Below are positions 38,260 through 47,325 of a stretch of 64,000 nucleotides of DNA, in pieces. A program made the position numbers and the translations under genes. This stretch comes from Ruegeria arenilitoris. GTDB lineage: Bacteria > Pseudomonadota > Alphaproteobacteria > Rhodobacterales > Rhodobacteraceae. How positions within the stretch are numbered: the stretch's first letter is position 1; every line of letters starts with the position of its first letter. The notes beneath the pieces are model-generated. The model had not been told where the DNA came from. It made no database searches and saw nothing but the letters and a program-made list of their open reading frames with translations. The stretch lies in the NCBI RefSeq assembly GCF_013032445.1, contig NZ_WQCA01000001.1, positions 248,001 through 312,000 of the forward strand. Direction: 5' to 3'.

Positions 38260-38718
38260 CTACACCGGCTGCGCCGCAGGGTTCAGACGACTGGTCAACA
38301 GCTTTTCAACCTTGTGAATAGGATGATTGGTCAGGGTCTTGTCGACCTCGGCCACCACCTTGGCCAGAACTTCGCTGTGCAGGCGTCGGCGCAGCAAACC
38401 CAGCACGTGCGGGCTGGCGACCAAAACCAGACGGTTGAACGCGCCCTTCAATCCCTTGCGGTTCAGCAGGTTGGCAACGTCTTGCACAAAAAGGGACTTC
38501 GCATGGGTTTTCCAGTTCGGCTCCTCAACCGCCGATTTCTGGTTCGGTCCGCCATCGAAACGCCGCCCTGCCCGGTCAGACGGGCCAGCGAACGCGTCCT
38601 GTTCCTCAACCGAGACAACAACCAGATTGGGGTCTTCGGCATCAGTGATGTTCTCGACAAACAACGCCTTTTCCCCATCGGCAATGACAACCCAAGTTCC
38701 CTGCTCAAGTGCGACCAT
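38260..38718 (-). CDS. host attachment family protein (PF10116)
   Basis: The 152-residue protein fits the 'protein required for attachment to host cells' family: TWVVIADGEKALFVEN at the start, a conserved ...F...V...L.....F..LVLVASPHVLG region, and the C-terminal LRRRLHSEV. The family fold resembles release-factor eRF1 domain 1 (baeRF group) and is predicted to act on ribosomes, despite the old name from Agrobacterium. AGGAGA lies before ATG 38718. The gene stands alone. Confidence 0.85.
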   Translation of the reverse strand: MVALEQGTWVVIADGEKALFVENITDAEDPNLVVVSVEEQDAFAGPSDRAGRRFDGGPNQKSAVEEPNWKTHAKSLFVQDVANLLNRKGLKGAFNRLVLVASPHVLGLLRRRLHSEVLAKVVAEVDKTLTNHPIHKVEKLLTSRLNPAAQPV

Positions 38719-38928
38719 ATTGCTCTCTCCTGTAATGGCCGGAACGGCCATCCCTCTACTATCAGGCAATACTCCACCCTGAGGCGGCCAGAGTATTCCG
38801 GTGCGTTGCCTGATTTGTTTCAAATGGTTAGCGGTTCTCTCCCTCCGCCTCACCTTAGGTAAGCATTTCGGGGCAGGGTGCAATCCCGTCTCAGTATGAA
38901 ACTTTCTTCATCGGCGGGATTTCTCCTG

Positions 38929-39810
38929 TCAGGCAGACAGCTCGATAACCGTGATTTCTGGTGTTACGCCAAAGCGCACCGGCAGGATCGAGCACCCAAT
39001 CCCACCTGAGACAACCAGATCGCGCCCACCTTCGTGTACATGCCCATAAGCGTAGCGATTGCCAAACCGTGACGGCACAATCGGAGACCAACCGAACAGC
39101 CGCACTTGACCACCATGCGTATGCCCGGACAGGGTCAGCGCCACGCGCTCTGGGACCTTGGGAAATATGTCGGGCTCATGAGCCATCATCACTACCGGCG
39201 CGTCATCGGTGATCTGCGACAACGTTCCCGGTAAATCGTCCAACCCGCGGAATCGCCCCCCCCCTTGGGCAATGGCCAATTGATCCTCTAGGCCAGCCAA
39301 CCAAATGCCGGGGCCGTCCAATTTTATAGCCTCGTTCGAAAGCACAGGGATTCCGTTCTGTCGCAAAGCATCAGCATAGAGGTTCGGACCCCCTCCCCGC
39401 TTCTGCGCTGACAAATCGTCCCACCAGTCGTGGTTACCCAATACCGCATAGACGCCGTATTCGGCTTGCAAGTTCGCCAACACCGGCGCGAGCTTGGTGA
39501 TTTCAACGGGCTGCGAAACCATCTTGTGCCCAGCGGCAAAGTCCCCCAACAACAAGATCAAGTCCGGAGACAGAGCATTTGTGCGCTGCACCACCCGCCG
39601 AATGCGCCCCAGCCCGACATGAGGCTCACCGACATGCATATCGGCCAAAACCGCGATCCGTAGCGGCTTTGCTGTCCAATCCGCGCGCCTGATCCGCCAT
39701 TTCCGCACGCGCAATCGCAGGGCCGGTTCGATGAAAAATCCCCACGCGGCAACAAAAAGGCCTGCCAGCGTGGTCGCCAGCAGGCCCTTGATAAACCCTC
39801 GTCGGGTCAA
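38929..39810 (-). CDS. metallophosphoesterase with Tat-like signal
   Basis: The 293-residue protein begins with TRRGFIKG followed by a hydrophobic stretch, a twin-arginine-type signal or anchor, and carries the calcineurin-like motifs DMHVG, GDFAAG, GNHDWWDD, AHEP and SGHTHGGQV (two metal ions bound by Asp/His/Asn). It resembles YkuE/YaeI-type phosphoesterases that act on lipid or nucleotide phosphates at the membrane. The start is a TTG three bases after the sodB stop, so it is probably coupled to sodB. Confidence 0.88.
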   Translation of the reverse strand: MTRRGFIKGLLATTLAGLFVAAWGFFIEPALRLRVRKWRIRRADWTAKPLRIAVLADMHVGEPHVGLGRIRRVVQRTNALSPDLILLLGDFAAGHKMVSQPVEITKLAPVLANLQAEYGVYAVLGNHDWWDDLSAQKRGGGPNLYADALRQNGIPVLSNEAIKLDGPGIWLAGLEDQLAIAQGGGRFRGLDDLPGTLSQITDDAPVVMMAHEPDIFPKVPERVALTLSGHTHGGQVRLFGWSPIVPSRFGNRYAYGHVHEGGRDLVVSGGIGCSILPVRFGVTPEITVIELSA

Positions 39811-39813
39811 GGA

Positions 39814-40413
39814 TTACATCCGCGATGCAACGTTTTCCCAGTTCACCAGATTGTCGAGGAAGTTCGACAGGTAAGCCGGGCGCTTGTTGCGGAAATCGAT
39901 GTAGTACGAGTGTTCCCACACGTCACAACCCAGCAGCGCGGTCTGGCCGAAGCACAGCGGGTTCACGCCGTTCTCGGTCTTGGTCACAGCCAGCGAGCCG
40001 TCTGCGTTCTTGACCAGCCACGCCCAGCCTGAGCCGAACTGACCGGCACCAGCAGCGCTGAACTGCGATTTGAATTCGTCAACCGAGCCGAAGCTTTCGG
40101 TAAGAGCCTTTTCCAGCTCACCGGGCATGGCGTTATCGCCGGGGCCCATCATTTCCCAGAACTGGTTGTGATTCCACAGCTGGCTGATGTTGTTGAAGAT
40201 GCCGTTCTGCGCCACAGCGCTTGCGTCATAGGTGCCAACGATGATCTCTTCCAGCGACTTGCCGTCCCACTCGGTTCCGGCGATCAGCTTGTTGCCGTTG
40301 TCGACATATGCCTTGTGGTGCAGGTCGTGGTGATATTCCAATGTTTCCGCGGACATACCCTTGGCTGCCAGCGCATCATGTGCATAAGGAAGATCAGGAA
40401 GTTCAAAAGCCAT
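39814..40413 (-). CDS. sodB: iron superoxide dismutase
   Basis: The 199-residue enzyme has the Fe/Mn-SOD metal ligands H28, H82, D164 and H168 (in EYHHDLHH, WNHNQFW and DVWEHSYY). Gln at residue 78 (ISQLWNH) and FGSGWAWL place it in the Fe type rather than Mn. It removes superoxide in the cytoplasm as a dimer. GGGG precedes the ATG. The phosphoesterase gene starts three bases downstream; the FkbM gene is divergent. Confidence 0.96.
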   Translation of the reverse strand: MAFELPDLPYAHDALAAKGMSAETLEYHHDLHHKAYVDNGNKLIAGTEWDGKSLEEIIVGTYDASAVAQNGIFNNISQLWNHNQFWEMMGPGDNAMPGELEKALTESFGSVDEFKSQFSAAGAGQFGSGWAWLVKNADGSLAVTKTENGVNPLCFGQTALLGCDVWEHSYYIDFRNKRPAYLSNFLDNLVNWENVASRM

Positions 40414-40513
40414 CTCGGCCCCCTGTTAAATATAAGTTGCGGTTCCCAAGGGTTAAATGCTTTGGCAAGCGCCTCAGGTCAAGGGCAGAGATAACAAAAC
40501 CCGGAGGCCCGCG

Positions 40514-41275
40514 ATGCTGACTCAGGCGCGCAAGATGTTCTACCGCGCCCGCGGATACTATGCGGGAAACCTGAACGGGGAGCCGTTTCGACTTGATCCC
40601 TATCATTCGAAATTCTGGCGCAAGGCCTCCGCCGGTACGTGGGAACCCGAAACCTTCGCCGTGCTCGACAAATACCTGACCCTGGACAGCGACTATCTGG
40701 ATATCGGCGCCTGGATCGGCCCTACGGTCCTGTACGGTGCGCGCAAGGCACGACATGTGTGGTGTTTCGAACCCGACCCTACTGCTTTCCGGCATCTGGC
40801 ATGGAATCTTGACCTGAACGACATCCACAACGTCTCGGCCTTTGGCGTGGCGTTGTCGGACCAGTTCGGCGTGGCCCGCATGGCCTCGGTTCGCGGAGAA
40901 CCGGGCGATTCCACCAGTTCCTTGCTGCATGATGGTGTGCATGGCAGCGACGCGTTAACCATCGCTTGGGATCAGTTTGAAGCAGTCAACGACTTGTCCA
41001 GTGTTTCGCTGGTGAAAATGGATATCGAAGGGGCAGAGTTTTTTGTTTTGCCAACCCTCATAGATTGGTTGAAACGAAAGCGCCCCAGCTTGTATCTGTC
41101 GCTGCACTCGCCCCTTTTGCCCGAGCAGGACAGGCTAAGACGAACAACCTTGTTGCTGGGATTGCTGGATTTCTACCCTCACATCAAGGACGAAAAATCC
41201 CGTTCTCTAGATGTCGCGCAGCTACTGGAACCAGATGTTCTTGGGCAGTACCAAACGGTATTGCTGCACAATTAA
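40514..41275 (+). CDS. FkbM family methyltransferase
   Basis: The 253-residue protein has a class I methyltransferase core: motif I YLDIGAWIGPTVLYGA, an acidic strand end VWCFEPDPTAFRHLAWNL, and VSLVKMDIEGAEFFVL, which is the FkbM hallmark. The reaction is O-methylation using S-adenosylmethionine, often on sugars or polyketides; the substrate is unknown. CCGGAGG precedes ATG 40514; a longer frame starting at 40457 lacks conservation. It is not near other polysaccharide genes. Confidence 0.9.
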   Translation: MLTQARKMFYRARGYYAGNLNGEPFRLDPYHSKFWRKASAGTWEPETFAVLDKYLTLDSDYLDIGAWIGPTVLYGARKARHVWCFEPDPTAFRHLAWNLDLNDIHNVSAFGVALSDQFGVARMASVRGEPGDSTSSLLHDGVHGSDALTIAWDQFEAVNDLSSVSLVKMDIEGAEFFVLPTLIDWLKRKRPSLYLSLHSPLLPEQDRLRRTTLLLGLLDFYPHIKDEKSRSLDVAQLLEPDVLGQYQTVLLHN

Positions 41276-41375
41276 ACAACTGCTGTCGCTTGTGTCGCAA
41301 ATCGTGTTTTTCGCCTTGAATACTCACGGTCAGGCTGTTTCTGTGCGAACATCACACAAGAAAAAAATGGAACAA

Positions 41376-41766
41376 ATGAAATACCTTACTATCGCTGTAT
41401 TAACCCTGCTTGGCGCACATTTTGCCGCAGCGGAATCAGTCACCTATGTCTGCAATATGACCAAGCAAGACGATGGCGGCTGGATTGCGCCTTAGTATTC
41501 ATTTCGGATAGACGAGGCGGCAGGAACCGCGATGTCTGACACGCAATACCAAGATTGGATGCCCGTCCGATTAAAAAAAGAAGGGGGGCAATCAATTTCG
41601 GATGTCTTGGGACATCACCGAAAAGGCCTCGGTGGGCGGAAGCCAGCGACTTCGGTATCAGGCAAACCTAAACACTGCCCAAAACACAGTCAAAGTTCGG
41701 ATGACTTTCGTACACACAGACTTTGCTAACAGACCATACGGTCTAGGAACCTGTGTACCTCGATGA
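41376..41766 (+). pseudogene. broken small secreted protein gene (stop codon plus frameshift)
   Basis: The 5' part encodes a clean Sec signal peptide and start of a mature domain (to DGGWIAP) before a TAG at 41493. The same frame continues after the stop as YSFRIDEAAGTA..DTQYQDWMPVRLKKEGGQ and then loses sense. From about 41581 the next frame over reads a coherent C-terminal half (MSWDITEKASVGGSQRLRYQ, then ANLNTAQNTVKVRMTFVHTD) and ends at a normal stop at 41764. The shift falls at an A7/G6 pair of runs (41573-41588). So the ancestral protein had about 127 residues. The two lesions together suggest real decay, though sequencing error in the runs is possible. The family is not recognised. Confidence 0.8.
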
Positions 41767-41773
41767 ACGAAGA

Positions 41774-41797
41774 AGCCCCGATTTTAAAACCGGGGCT
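41774..41797 (-). terminator. probable terminator of the sox operon
   Basis: AGCCCCG and CGGGGCT pair in a 7-bp stem that extends with A/T pairs through ATTTTAAAAC. On the minus strand it is followed by TCTTCGTTC, a weak T tract, about 25 bases after the soxG stop. Confidence 0.5.
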
Positions 41798-41822
41798 CCC
41801 ATTAACCTGTTGTTCAACGCAA

Positions 41823-42389
41823 TTAGTAAATCCCAACCTCACTGCCGGGCTGCGCCGCAACCTTCAGCAATTTGAACGCGTAGTCCGCGGCCGAGCGGAA
41901 ACAGACGACGCGGAAGGTTTCAGCATCGTCCATCCAGAACGCGCCCGCGACCTGTGCCAGACGTGAGCGGCGGATTTGACCGGGTTGGAACGCCTCAGCC
42001 GACAGGTCAACAGGTGCCAGCTTGCCCATCACCTCACGCGCGCTTGCGCCCGAGATACGGAAAACAGCACGCGCGTCCGAGACGTTGACGGCCAGTGCAT
42101 GCGTACCGCTGAGCGCGTTGTTCATCGCGGCCAGCTTGGCCTCGACCTCGGCGTAAGGCACCAACACCAGCAGTTCGTCAGTGGACATCCAGCAGACGCC
42201 GGTATCACCGTTGACCAGTGCTTCGCGCTGACCGGGCATTTTCTGCCCGGTGGCGTCCTTAACGGCCTTGGCCAGCACCTTGTCGGACAGGTCGCCGCGC
42301 AGGGTGATCATTCCCTGCAGGCCGCATTCCTCGACCTTTGCGATGCCGTCATAGCTGGCGTGGTTCAGTGCGCTGATAGGTTCAGACAT
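41823..42389 (-). CDS. soxG: sarcosine oxidase subunit gamma
   Basis: The 188-residue protein matches the gamma subunit of the heterotetrameric sarcosine oxidase, which is related to the folate-binding GcvT fold. Recognisable blocks are LRGDLSDKVLAKAV near residue 31 and RISGASAREVMGKLAPVDL near residue 112, followed by RRSRLAQVAGAFWMDD. It starts inside the last codons of soxA (8-base overlap), so the two are coupled. The length is normal. Confidence 0.92.
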   Translation of the reverse strand: MSEPISALNHASYDGIAKVEECGLQGMITLRGDLSDKVLAKAVKDATGQKMPGQREALVNGDTGVCWMSTDELLVLVPYAEVEAKLAAMNNALSGTHALAVNVSDARAVFRISGASAREVMGKLAPVDLSAEAFQPGQIRRSRLAQVAGAFWMDDAETFRVVCFRSAADYAFKLLKVAAQPGSEVGIY

Positions 42390-45300
42390 TCTGCTTCTCC
42401 CCGTCTTTATCGAAGAAGATCGGGTCCACGATCTTGGCTTTGTAGGTTTTACCGTCCGTGCCCGGGAAATCGACAATCTCGCCCATGCGATCAGGACCGT
42501 GCTTGATCAGGCCCATTGCGATGCCTTTGCCCAGGTTGGCCGAATAATAGGTCGAGGTCACCCGTCCGATCATGTTGCGCTGACCGTTGGCGTTGACGCC
42601 CTCGCCCACTGCGTAAGCGCCGTCGGGAATGACGGAACCATCCACAGTCTCGAGACCCACCAGTTTCCAGCGTTCCGGATCGGCCATATGGGTGCGCGTA
42701 TGGGCGCGTTTGCCGAGGTAGTCCTCTTTCTTTTTCGAGAGCGCCCAGTGCAGCCCCAGATCCTGCGGGATCACGGTGCCATCGGTCTCGTCCCCGATCA
42801 TGATAAAGCCCTTTTCGGCCCGCAAGATGTGCAGACATTCGGTGCCGTATGGCATGACACCAAATTCCTGACCTGCCGCGATCAGCGCATCCCAGAACGC
42901 CTGACCCTGAGACGCGGGAACCGCGATTTCATAGGACAGCTCACCCGAGAACGAAATGCGGTAGGCCCGCGCATCGAACTCACCGATCTTGCCGTCGCGC
43001 CATTCCATGAAGGGCAGCGCCTCTTTCGACAGATCCATGCCGCCACCGGCCTGCGCGTTCAGCTTCTCCAGCACCTTGCGGGCATTGGGGCCAACCACGG
43101 CGACCTGCGCGTATTGCTCGGTCACGTTGGCAACGTAGACTTTCCAATCCCACCACTCGGTCTGCAGCCACTCTTCCATATGAGCATGGATGCGTTCGGC
43201 TCCGCCTGTGGTTGTGTGGCACAGCCAGGTGTCCTCGTCGATACGGGCAACAACACCGTCGTCGATCAGGAAGCCGTTTTCCGAGCACATCAGGCCATAG
43301 CGGCATTTACCGACCTTCAGCGTGGACATCATGTTGGTGTACAGCATGTCCAGGAACTTGCCTGCATCCGGGCCTTTGACGATCAGCTTGCCCAGCGTCG
43401 AGGCATCCAGCAGGCCGAGGTTTTCGCGGGTATTTTTCACCTCGCGGTTCACGGCGTCATGCACAGATTCACCGGGACGGACATAGGCATAGGTCCGGCG
43501 CCAGTGGCCGACCGGCTCCCAATCGGCGCCGTTTTTGTCGTGCCAGTCATGCATCGGCGTGCGGCGGATCGGCTGGAACACCTCGCCACGCGCTTCGCCA
43601 CCAATCGATGCCAGCGAGATGGGCGTGTAAGGCGGACGGAAAGTAGTCGTACCAACCTTGGGAATTTCCGCATCCAATGCATCAGCAAGGATCGCCAAAC
43701 CGTTGATATTACTAAGCTTACCCTGATCGGTCGCCATACCCAGCGTGGTGTAACGCTTGGTGTGCTCGACGCTTTCATAGCCTTCGCGTGCAGCCAGTTG
43801 AACGTCGGACACTTTGACGTCGTTTTGGAAATCCAACCAAGACTTCATGCGCAGCCCGATTTCGGCATTCGAGGGCATCAGCCAGACCGGCTCCATCGGA
43901 GCTTCAGTGGTGGTTTCCCCTTTCGGAGCATCAGCCGTCTTGGGTTTGCAGCCCGCGCCACTGGCGGCAGCTTCGCCAGCGGTCTGTGCGTCTGACAGTA
44001 CATCGCCCAGAGCCAGCGGACCATTGGCCGAACCGGCGGCAACCACAAAGCCTTCGCCATTTGCGCCCAACGGCGGACGTTCGGGATCGGGGCGGAAATG
44101 GGCGTTTGCCTCATCCCAGATCAGCTTGCCGCCGCAGTGCGACCACATGTGCACGACCGGAGACCAGCCGCCCGACATGGCAACCGCGTCGCACTCAACT
44201 TCTTCGCGAGCGCCACCGATGCCTTCCTGATTGCACAGCGCAACCTTCTTGACGCGCTTGCCGCCCTTAACTTTGGCAATCGCTTTGCCCGGGTCGACCT
44301 GAATACCAAGCTGGCGCGCCTCTTCGGCCAGAGGACCGGCAGCAGTACGCGCATCGACGATACGCAGAACGTCCACACCCGCCTGTTTCAAGATGATCGC
44401 AGTGCGGTAGGCGTCGTCGTTGTTGGTGGCGACGATCACACGCTCGCCCGGGGTCACGCCCCAGTTCACCACGTAATCACGCATAGCTGCGGCCAGCATT
44501 ACGCCGGGCACATCGTTGCCCGCAAAAGACAGCGGACGCTCGATTGCGCCGGTGGCGGTCACGACCTGTTTCGCACGAATGCGCCACAGACGGTGACGCG
44601 GGCCTTGCACGCCCGGAGTGTGGTCGGTCAGGCGCTCATACCCCAACACATAACCGTGGTCATAGACGCCCGCACCCATGCAGCGATTGCGCAGAGTAAC
44701 GTTGTCCATTGTTTCGAGTTCGGAAACCAATTGTTCCACGAACTTATCCACAGGCTCACCATCGACGGTGCCGCCGTCAACCGGAGCGCGACCGCCCCAA
44801 TGTGCGGTCTGCTCAATCAGCATGACTTTGGCGCCGGACTGCGCGGCGGCTTTCGCGGCTTGCAGACCAGCCACACCGCCACCGATCACCAGTACATCGG
44901 TGAAGTGGTAGAAGTGTTCATAGGTGTCCGCGTCGCGGCTGTCCTTGTCGGGCGCTTTGCCCAGACCGGCAGACTGACGGATGAACGGTTCGTAGACGTG
45001 TTTCCAGAACGGTTTCGGATGGATGAACGTCTTGTAGTAGAAACCGGCCGGCAAGAAACGCGCAAACGCAGTGTTCACTGCGCCGATGTCGAACTCGAGG
45101 TTCGGCCAGTGGTTCTGTGAAATCGCGGTCAGGCCGTTGAACAACTCGGTCGTGGTGGTGCGCTGGTTCGGCTCGAACCGGTTGCCCTGCCCCAGACCGA
45201 CCAGAGCGTTCGGCTCTTCAGCGCCGCTGGCGACAACGCCGCGGGGACGGTGGTATTTGAACGACCGGCCCACCATCATCTGATCATTGGCCAGCAGGGC

Positions 45301-45411
45301 CGAGGCGAGCGTGTCGCCCTCGTACCCCTGCATCGAGGTGCCGTTAAAGGTAAAGGTGACCTGTTTTGACCGGTTAATCAGCCGGCCCTGTTTTGCGAGA
45401 CGGGTGCTCAT
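42382..45411 (-). CDS. soxA: sarcosine oxidase subunit alpha
   Basis: The 1009-residue subunit has an N-terminal 2Fe-2S-like ferredoxin region without the full cysteine set, an NAD/FAD dinucleotide-binding fold (VLVIGGGVAGLQAAKAA, about residues 170-186), and a C-terminal GcvT-like tetrahydrofolate domain. The enzyme oxidises sarcosine (N-methylglycine) to glycine and passes the methyl group to tetrahydrofolate as 5,10-methylene-THF, with H2O2 as by-product. In Roseobacters sarcosine comes from glycine betaine and choline breakdown. It lies 67 bases after soxD. Confidence 0.97.
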   Translation of the reverse strand: MSTRLAKQGRLINRSKQVTFTFNGTSMQGYEGDTLASALLANDQMMVGRSFKYHRPRGVVASGAEEPNALVGLGQGNRFEPNQRTTTTELFNGLTAISQNHWPNLEFDIGAVNTAFARFLPAGFYYKTFIHPKPFWKHVYEPFIRQSAGLGKAPDKDSRDADTYEHFYHFTDVLVIGGGVAGLQAAKAAAQSGAKVMLIEQTAHWGGRAPVDGGTVDGEPVDKFVEQLVSELETMDNVTLRNRCMGAGVYDHGYVLGYERLTDHTPGVQGPRHRLWRIRAKQVVTATGAIERPLSFAGNDVPGVMLAAAMRDYVVNWGVTPGERVIVATNNDDAYRTAIILKQAGVDVLRIVDARTAAGPLAEEARQLGIQVDPGKAIAKVKGGKRVKKVALCNQEGIGGAREEVECDAVAMSGGWSPVVHMWSHCGGKLIWDEANAHFRPDPERPPLGANGEGFVVAAGSANGPLALGDVLSDAQTAGEAAASGAGCKPKTADAPKGETTTEAPMEPVWLMPSNAEIGLRMKSWLDFQNDVKVSDVQLAAREGYESVEHTKRYTTLGMATDQGKLSNINGLAILADALDAEIPKVGTTTFRPPYTPISLASIGGEARGEVFQPIRRTPMHDWHDKNGADWEPVGHWRRTYAYVRPGESVHDAVNREVKNTRENLGLLDASTLGKLIVKGPDAGKFLDMLYTNMMSTLKVGKCRYGLMCSENGFLIDDGVVARIDEDTWLCHTTTGGAERIHAHMEEWLQTEWWDWKVYVANVTEQYAQVAVVGPNARKVLEKLNAQAGGGMDLSKEALPFMEWRDGKIGEFDARAYRISFSGELSYEIAVPASQGQAFWDALIAAGQEFGVMPYGTECLHILRAEKGFIMIGDETDGTVIPQDLGLHWALSKKKEDYLGKRAHTRTHMADPERWKLVGLETVDGSVIPDGAYAVGEGVNANGQRNMIGRVTSTYYSANLGKGIAMGLIKHGPDRMGEIVDFPGTDGKTYKAKIVDPIFFDKDGEKQNV

Positions 45412-45445
45412 TTTGCGGACCTTTCGCAGGTGGAGACGTCAGAGC

Positions 45446-45466
45446 CTCCGGCGGGAGTATTTTTGA
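45446..45466 (+). repeat. short hairpin plus T run, likely dispersed Roseobacter element
   Basis: CTCC-GGCG-GGAG followed by TATTTTTG lies in the gap between soxD and soxA, oriented towards the plus strand and hence opposite to the operon. I recall near-identical strings (CTCCGGCGGGAGTATTTTTG..GATGAAG) in intergenic positions of other Rhodobacteraceae, but cannot verify it here. Confidence 0.45.
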
Positions 45467-45478
45467 AAAGATGAAGCA

Positions 45479-45808
45479 TCAGGAGAACTCTCTCCATGTC
45501 CATCCCGGACGTTTTGCGGTGATGGCGTCCTTGATCTCTTGCGGCGGTTCGGTGGTCTGGGCCGGATACGTGCCGAACACTTCCAGCGTGCTCGTGCAGC
45601 GGGCGGCGTGGAACCACTTGCCGCAGCCATTCACATGGCGCCAGCGTTCAAAGTGAACACCTTTGGGGTTTTCACGCATGAACAGATAGTCGTGGAAATC
45701 GTCATCCGACGAGCCCGGCCCGAAACGCTTCAGATGCGCCTCGCCACCAGCGGCCAGTTCGGTTTCTTCGGCATCGATGCCGCAATACGGGCAATTCAGG
45801 ATCAGCAT
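45479..45808 (-). CDS. soxD: sarcosine oxidase subunit delta
   Basis: The 109-residue protein is the zinc-binding delta subunit: C6 and C9 in NCPYCG, and the second ligand pair in the HVNGCGKWFHAARC region (near residues 60-70). It stabilises the heterotetramer. GGATG lies before the ATG. It is second in the soxB-soxD-soxA-soxG order. Confidence 0.94.
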   Translation of the reverse strand: MLILNCPYCGIDAEETELAAGGEAHLKRFGPGSSDDDFHDYLFMRENPKGVHFERWRHVNGCGKWFHAARCTSTLEVFGTYPAQTTEPPQEIKDAITAKRPGWTWREFS

Positions 45809-45885
45809 ATGGTCATCCTTTTTGGCGGTCGGTCGGCACTTGGGCCGACCTGAATTCTATTAGCTGGTCACCTCGGGCAAAGCCC

Positions 45886-47130
45886 TTAGTGTGCCACCCC
45901 GGCGGCGACGCTTTCGTCGATGAAGCGGCCCTCTTTAAAGCGGTCCAGCGTGAAGGCTTCGGTCAGCGGTGAATGACCAGTAGCCATCAACTGTGCCATA
46001 CCCCAGCCAGACCCCGGGATTGCCTTGAAGCCACCGGTGCCCCAACCGCAGTTGATGAAGCAGTTGCCCAGAGGCGTCGTCGACAGGATGGGCGAGCGGT
46101 CGCCGGTCATATCCACGATACCGCCCCACTGGCGCAGCATTTTCAGGCGCGAGATCATCGGGAAGGTCTCGACCAGTGCACGCACCGTTTCCTCGATATG
46201 GTGGAACGAGCCGCGCTGGGTGAAGTTGTTGTATGCGTCTGTACCGCCGCCGATCACCATCTCGCCCTTGTCGGACTGCGACATGTAGCCGTGCACAGTG
46301 TTGGCCATCACGACCACGTCCATGCAGGGTTTGATCGGCTCGGAAACCAGCGCCTGCAGCGCGATGGCCTCAAGCGGCAGACGGAAACCTGCCATCTCGG
46401 CCAGCTGACCGGAATGGCCCGCGACCACGATGCCCAGCTTGTCACAGTCGATAGCACCTTTGGTGGTATCAACGCCGACAACGCGACCGTTGTCCGAGCG
46501 CACGCCGGTGACTTCGCACTGCTGGATGATGTCCATGCCCATCGCGGAACACGCGCGCGCATAACCCCAGGCCACGGCGTCGTGACGGGCGGTGCCACCG
46601 CGTTCCTGCCACAGCGCCCCCAGAACCGGATAGCGCGGGCCGTCGATGTTGATGATCGGCACCAGCTGCTTCACGCGCTCGGGGCCAATCCACTCGGTCT
46701 TGACGCCTTGCAGGGCGTTGGCGTGCGCCGTGCGCTGATAACCACGGATTTCGTGCTGAGTCTGGGCCAGCATCATGACGCCGCGCGGGCTGAACATGAC
46801 GTTGTAGTTCAGGTCCTGGCTCAGATCCTCGTAGAGGCCGCGCGCCTTTTCGTACAGCGCCGCCGAAGGGTCTTGTAGGTAGTTCGACCGGATGATGGTC
46901 GTGTTCCGGCCGGTGTTACCACCGCCCAGCCAGCCTTTTTCGATGACGGCGACGTTCTGGATGCCGTAGTTCTTGCCAAGGTAATAGGCGGTCGCCAGAC
47001 CATGTCCGCCAGCGCCAATGATGATGACGTCATAGCGTTTCTTGGGTTCGGGCGAGCGCCACGCGCGCTCCCACCCGGTGTGATAGCGCAGGGCCTCCCG
47101 CGCCACAGCAAAGGCTGAGTAGTGTTTCAT
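45886..47130 (-). CDS. soxB: sarcosine oxidase subunit beta
   Basis: The 414-residue flavoprotein has an N-terminal FAD-binding motif VIIIGAGGHGLATAYYLG (residues about 35-52) and the D-amino-acid-oxidase-like fold; it holds the covalent FMN and non-covalent FAD site with soxA and carries out the oxidation of sarcosine. I chose the ATG at 47130 (MKHYSAFAVAREALRYHTGW), the usual Roseobacter start; another ATG is in frame 12 bases upstream. It is the first gene of the operon. The 11-bp direct repeat at 47217-47247 lies upstream of it. Confidence 0.96.
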   Translation of the reverse strand: MKHYSAFAVAREALRYHTGWERAWRSPEPKKRYDVIIIGAGGHGLATAYYLGKNYGIQNVAVIEKGWLGGGNTGRNTTIIRSNYLQDPSAALYEKARGLYEDLSQDLNYNVMFSPRGVMMLAQTQHEIRGYQRTAHANALQGVKTEWIGPERVKQLVPIINIDGPRYPVLGALWQERGGTARHDAVAWGYARACSAMGMDIIQQCEVTGVRSDNGRVVGVDTTKGAIDCDKLGIVVAGHSGQLAEMAGFRLPLEAIALQALVSEPIKPCMDVVVMANTVHGYMSQSDKGEMVIGGGTDAYNNFTQRGSFHHIEETVRALVETFPMISRLKMLRQWGGIVDMTGDRSPILSTTPLGNCFINCGWGTGGFKAIPGSGWGMAQLMATGHSPLTEAFTLDRFKEGRFIDESVAAGVAH

Positions 47131-47216
47131 GAGCGAATCCATCCGGTTCGGTGATTGGCGCAGGTATGCCGTGTGCGGACGGTTTAGCCCTGCCACACAA
47201 CGCCACAATATCGAAC

Positions 47217-47247
47217 TATTGCGACATCCGCCCGATTATTGCGACAT
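47217..47247. promoter_or_regulatory. tandem 11-bp direct repeat between soxB and ccmI
   Basis: TATTGCGACAT occurs at 47217-47227 and again at 47237-47247, identical in all 11 bases and exactly 20 bases apart. On the minus strand this is ATGTCGCAATA repeated, 87-117 bases before soxB. Direct repeats spaced about two helical turns are typical of AraC-family activators, which often control betaine/sarcosine catabolism. No regulator gene is adjacent. Confidence 0.6.
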
Positions 47248-47325
47248 GACGTCCACGCGCGGCCATTTGCCCCTTTTTTCACCCCGCCGAGAGGTCTAAG
47301 TCAGGGCAGCCATATCGGAGTAGCC

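Noticed and set aside
42499..45120. Long plus-strand frames across soxA
   Set aside because: soxA on the minus strand is a clear full-length subunit; the opposite frames are a composition effect.
45973..46878. 301-codon plus-strand frame across soxB
   Set aside because: Antisense to soxB; His/Arg-rich translation without recognisable domain.
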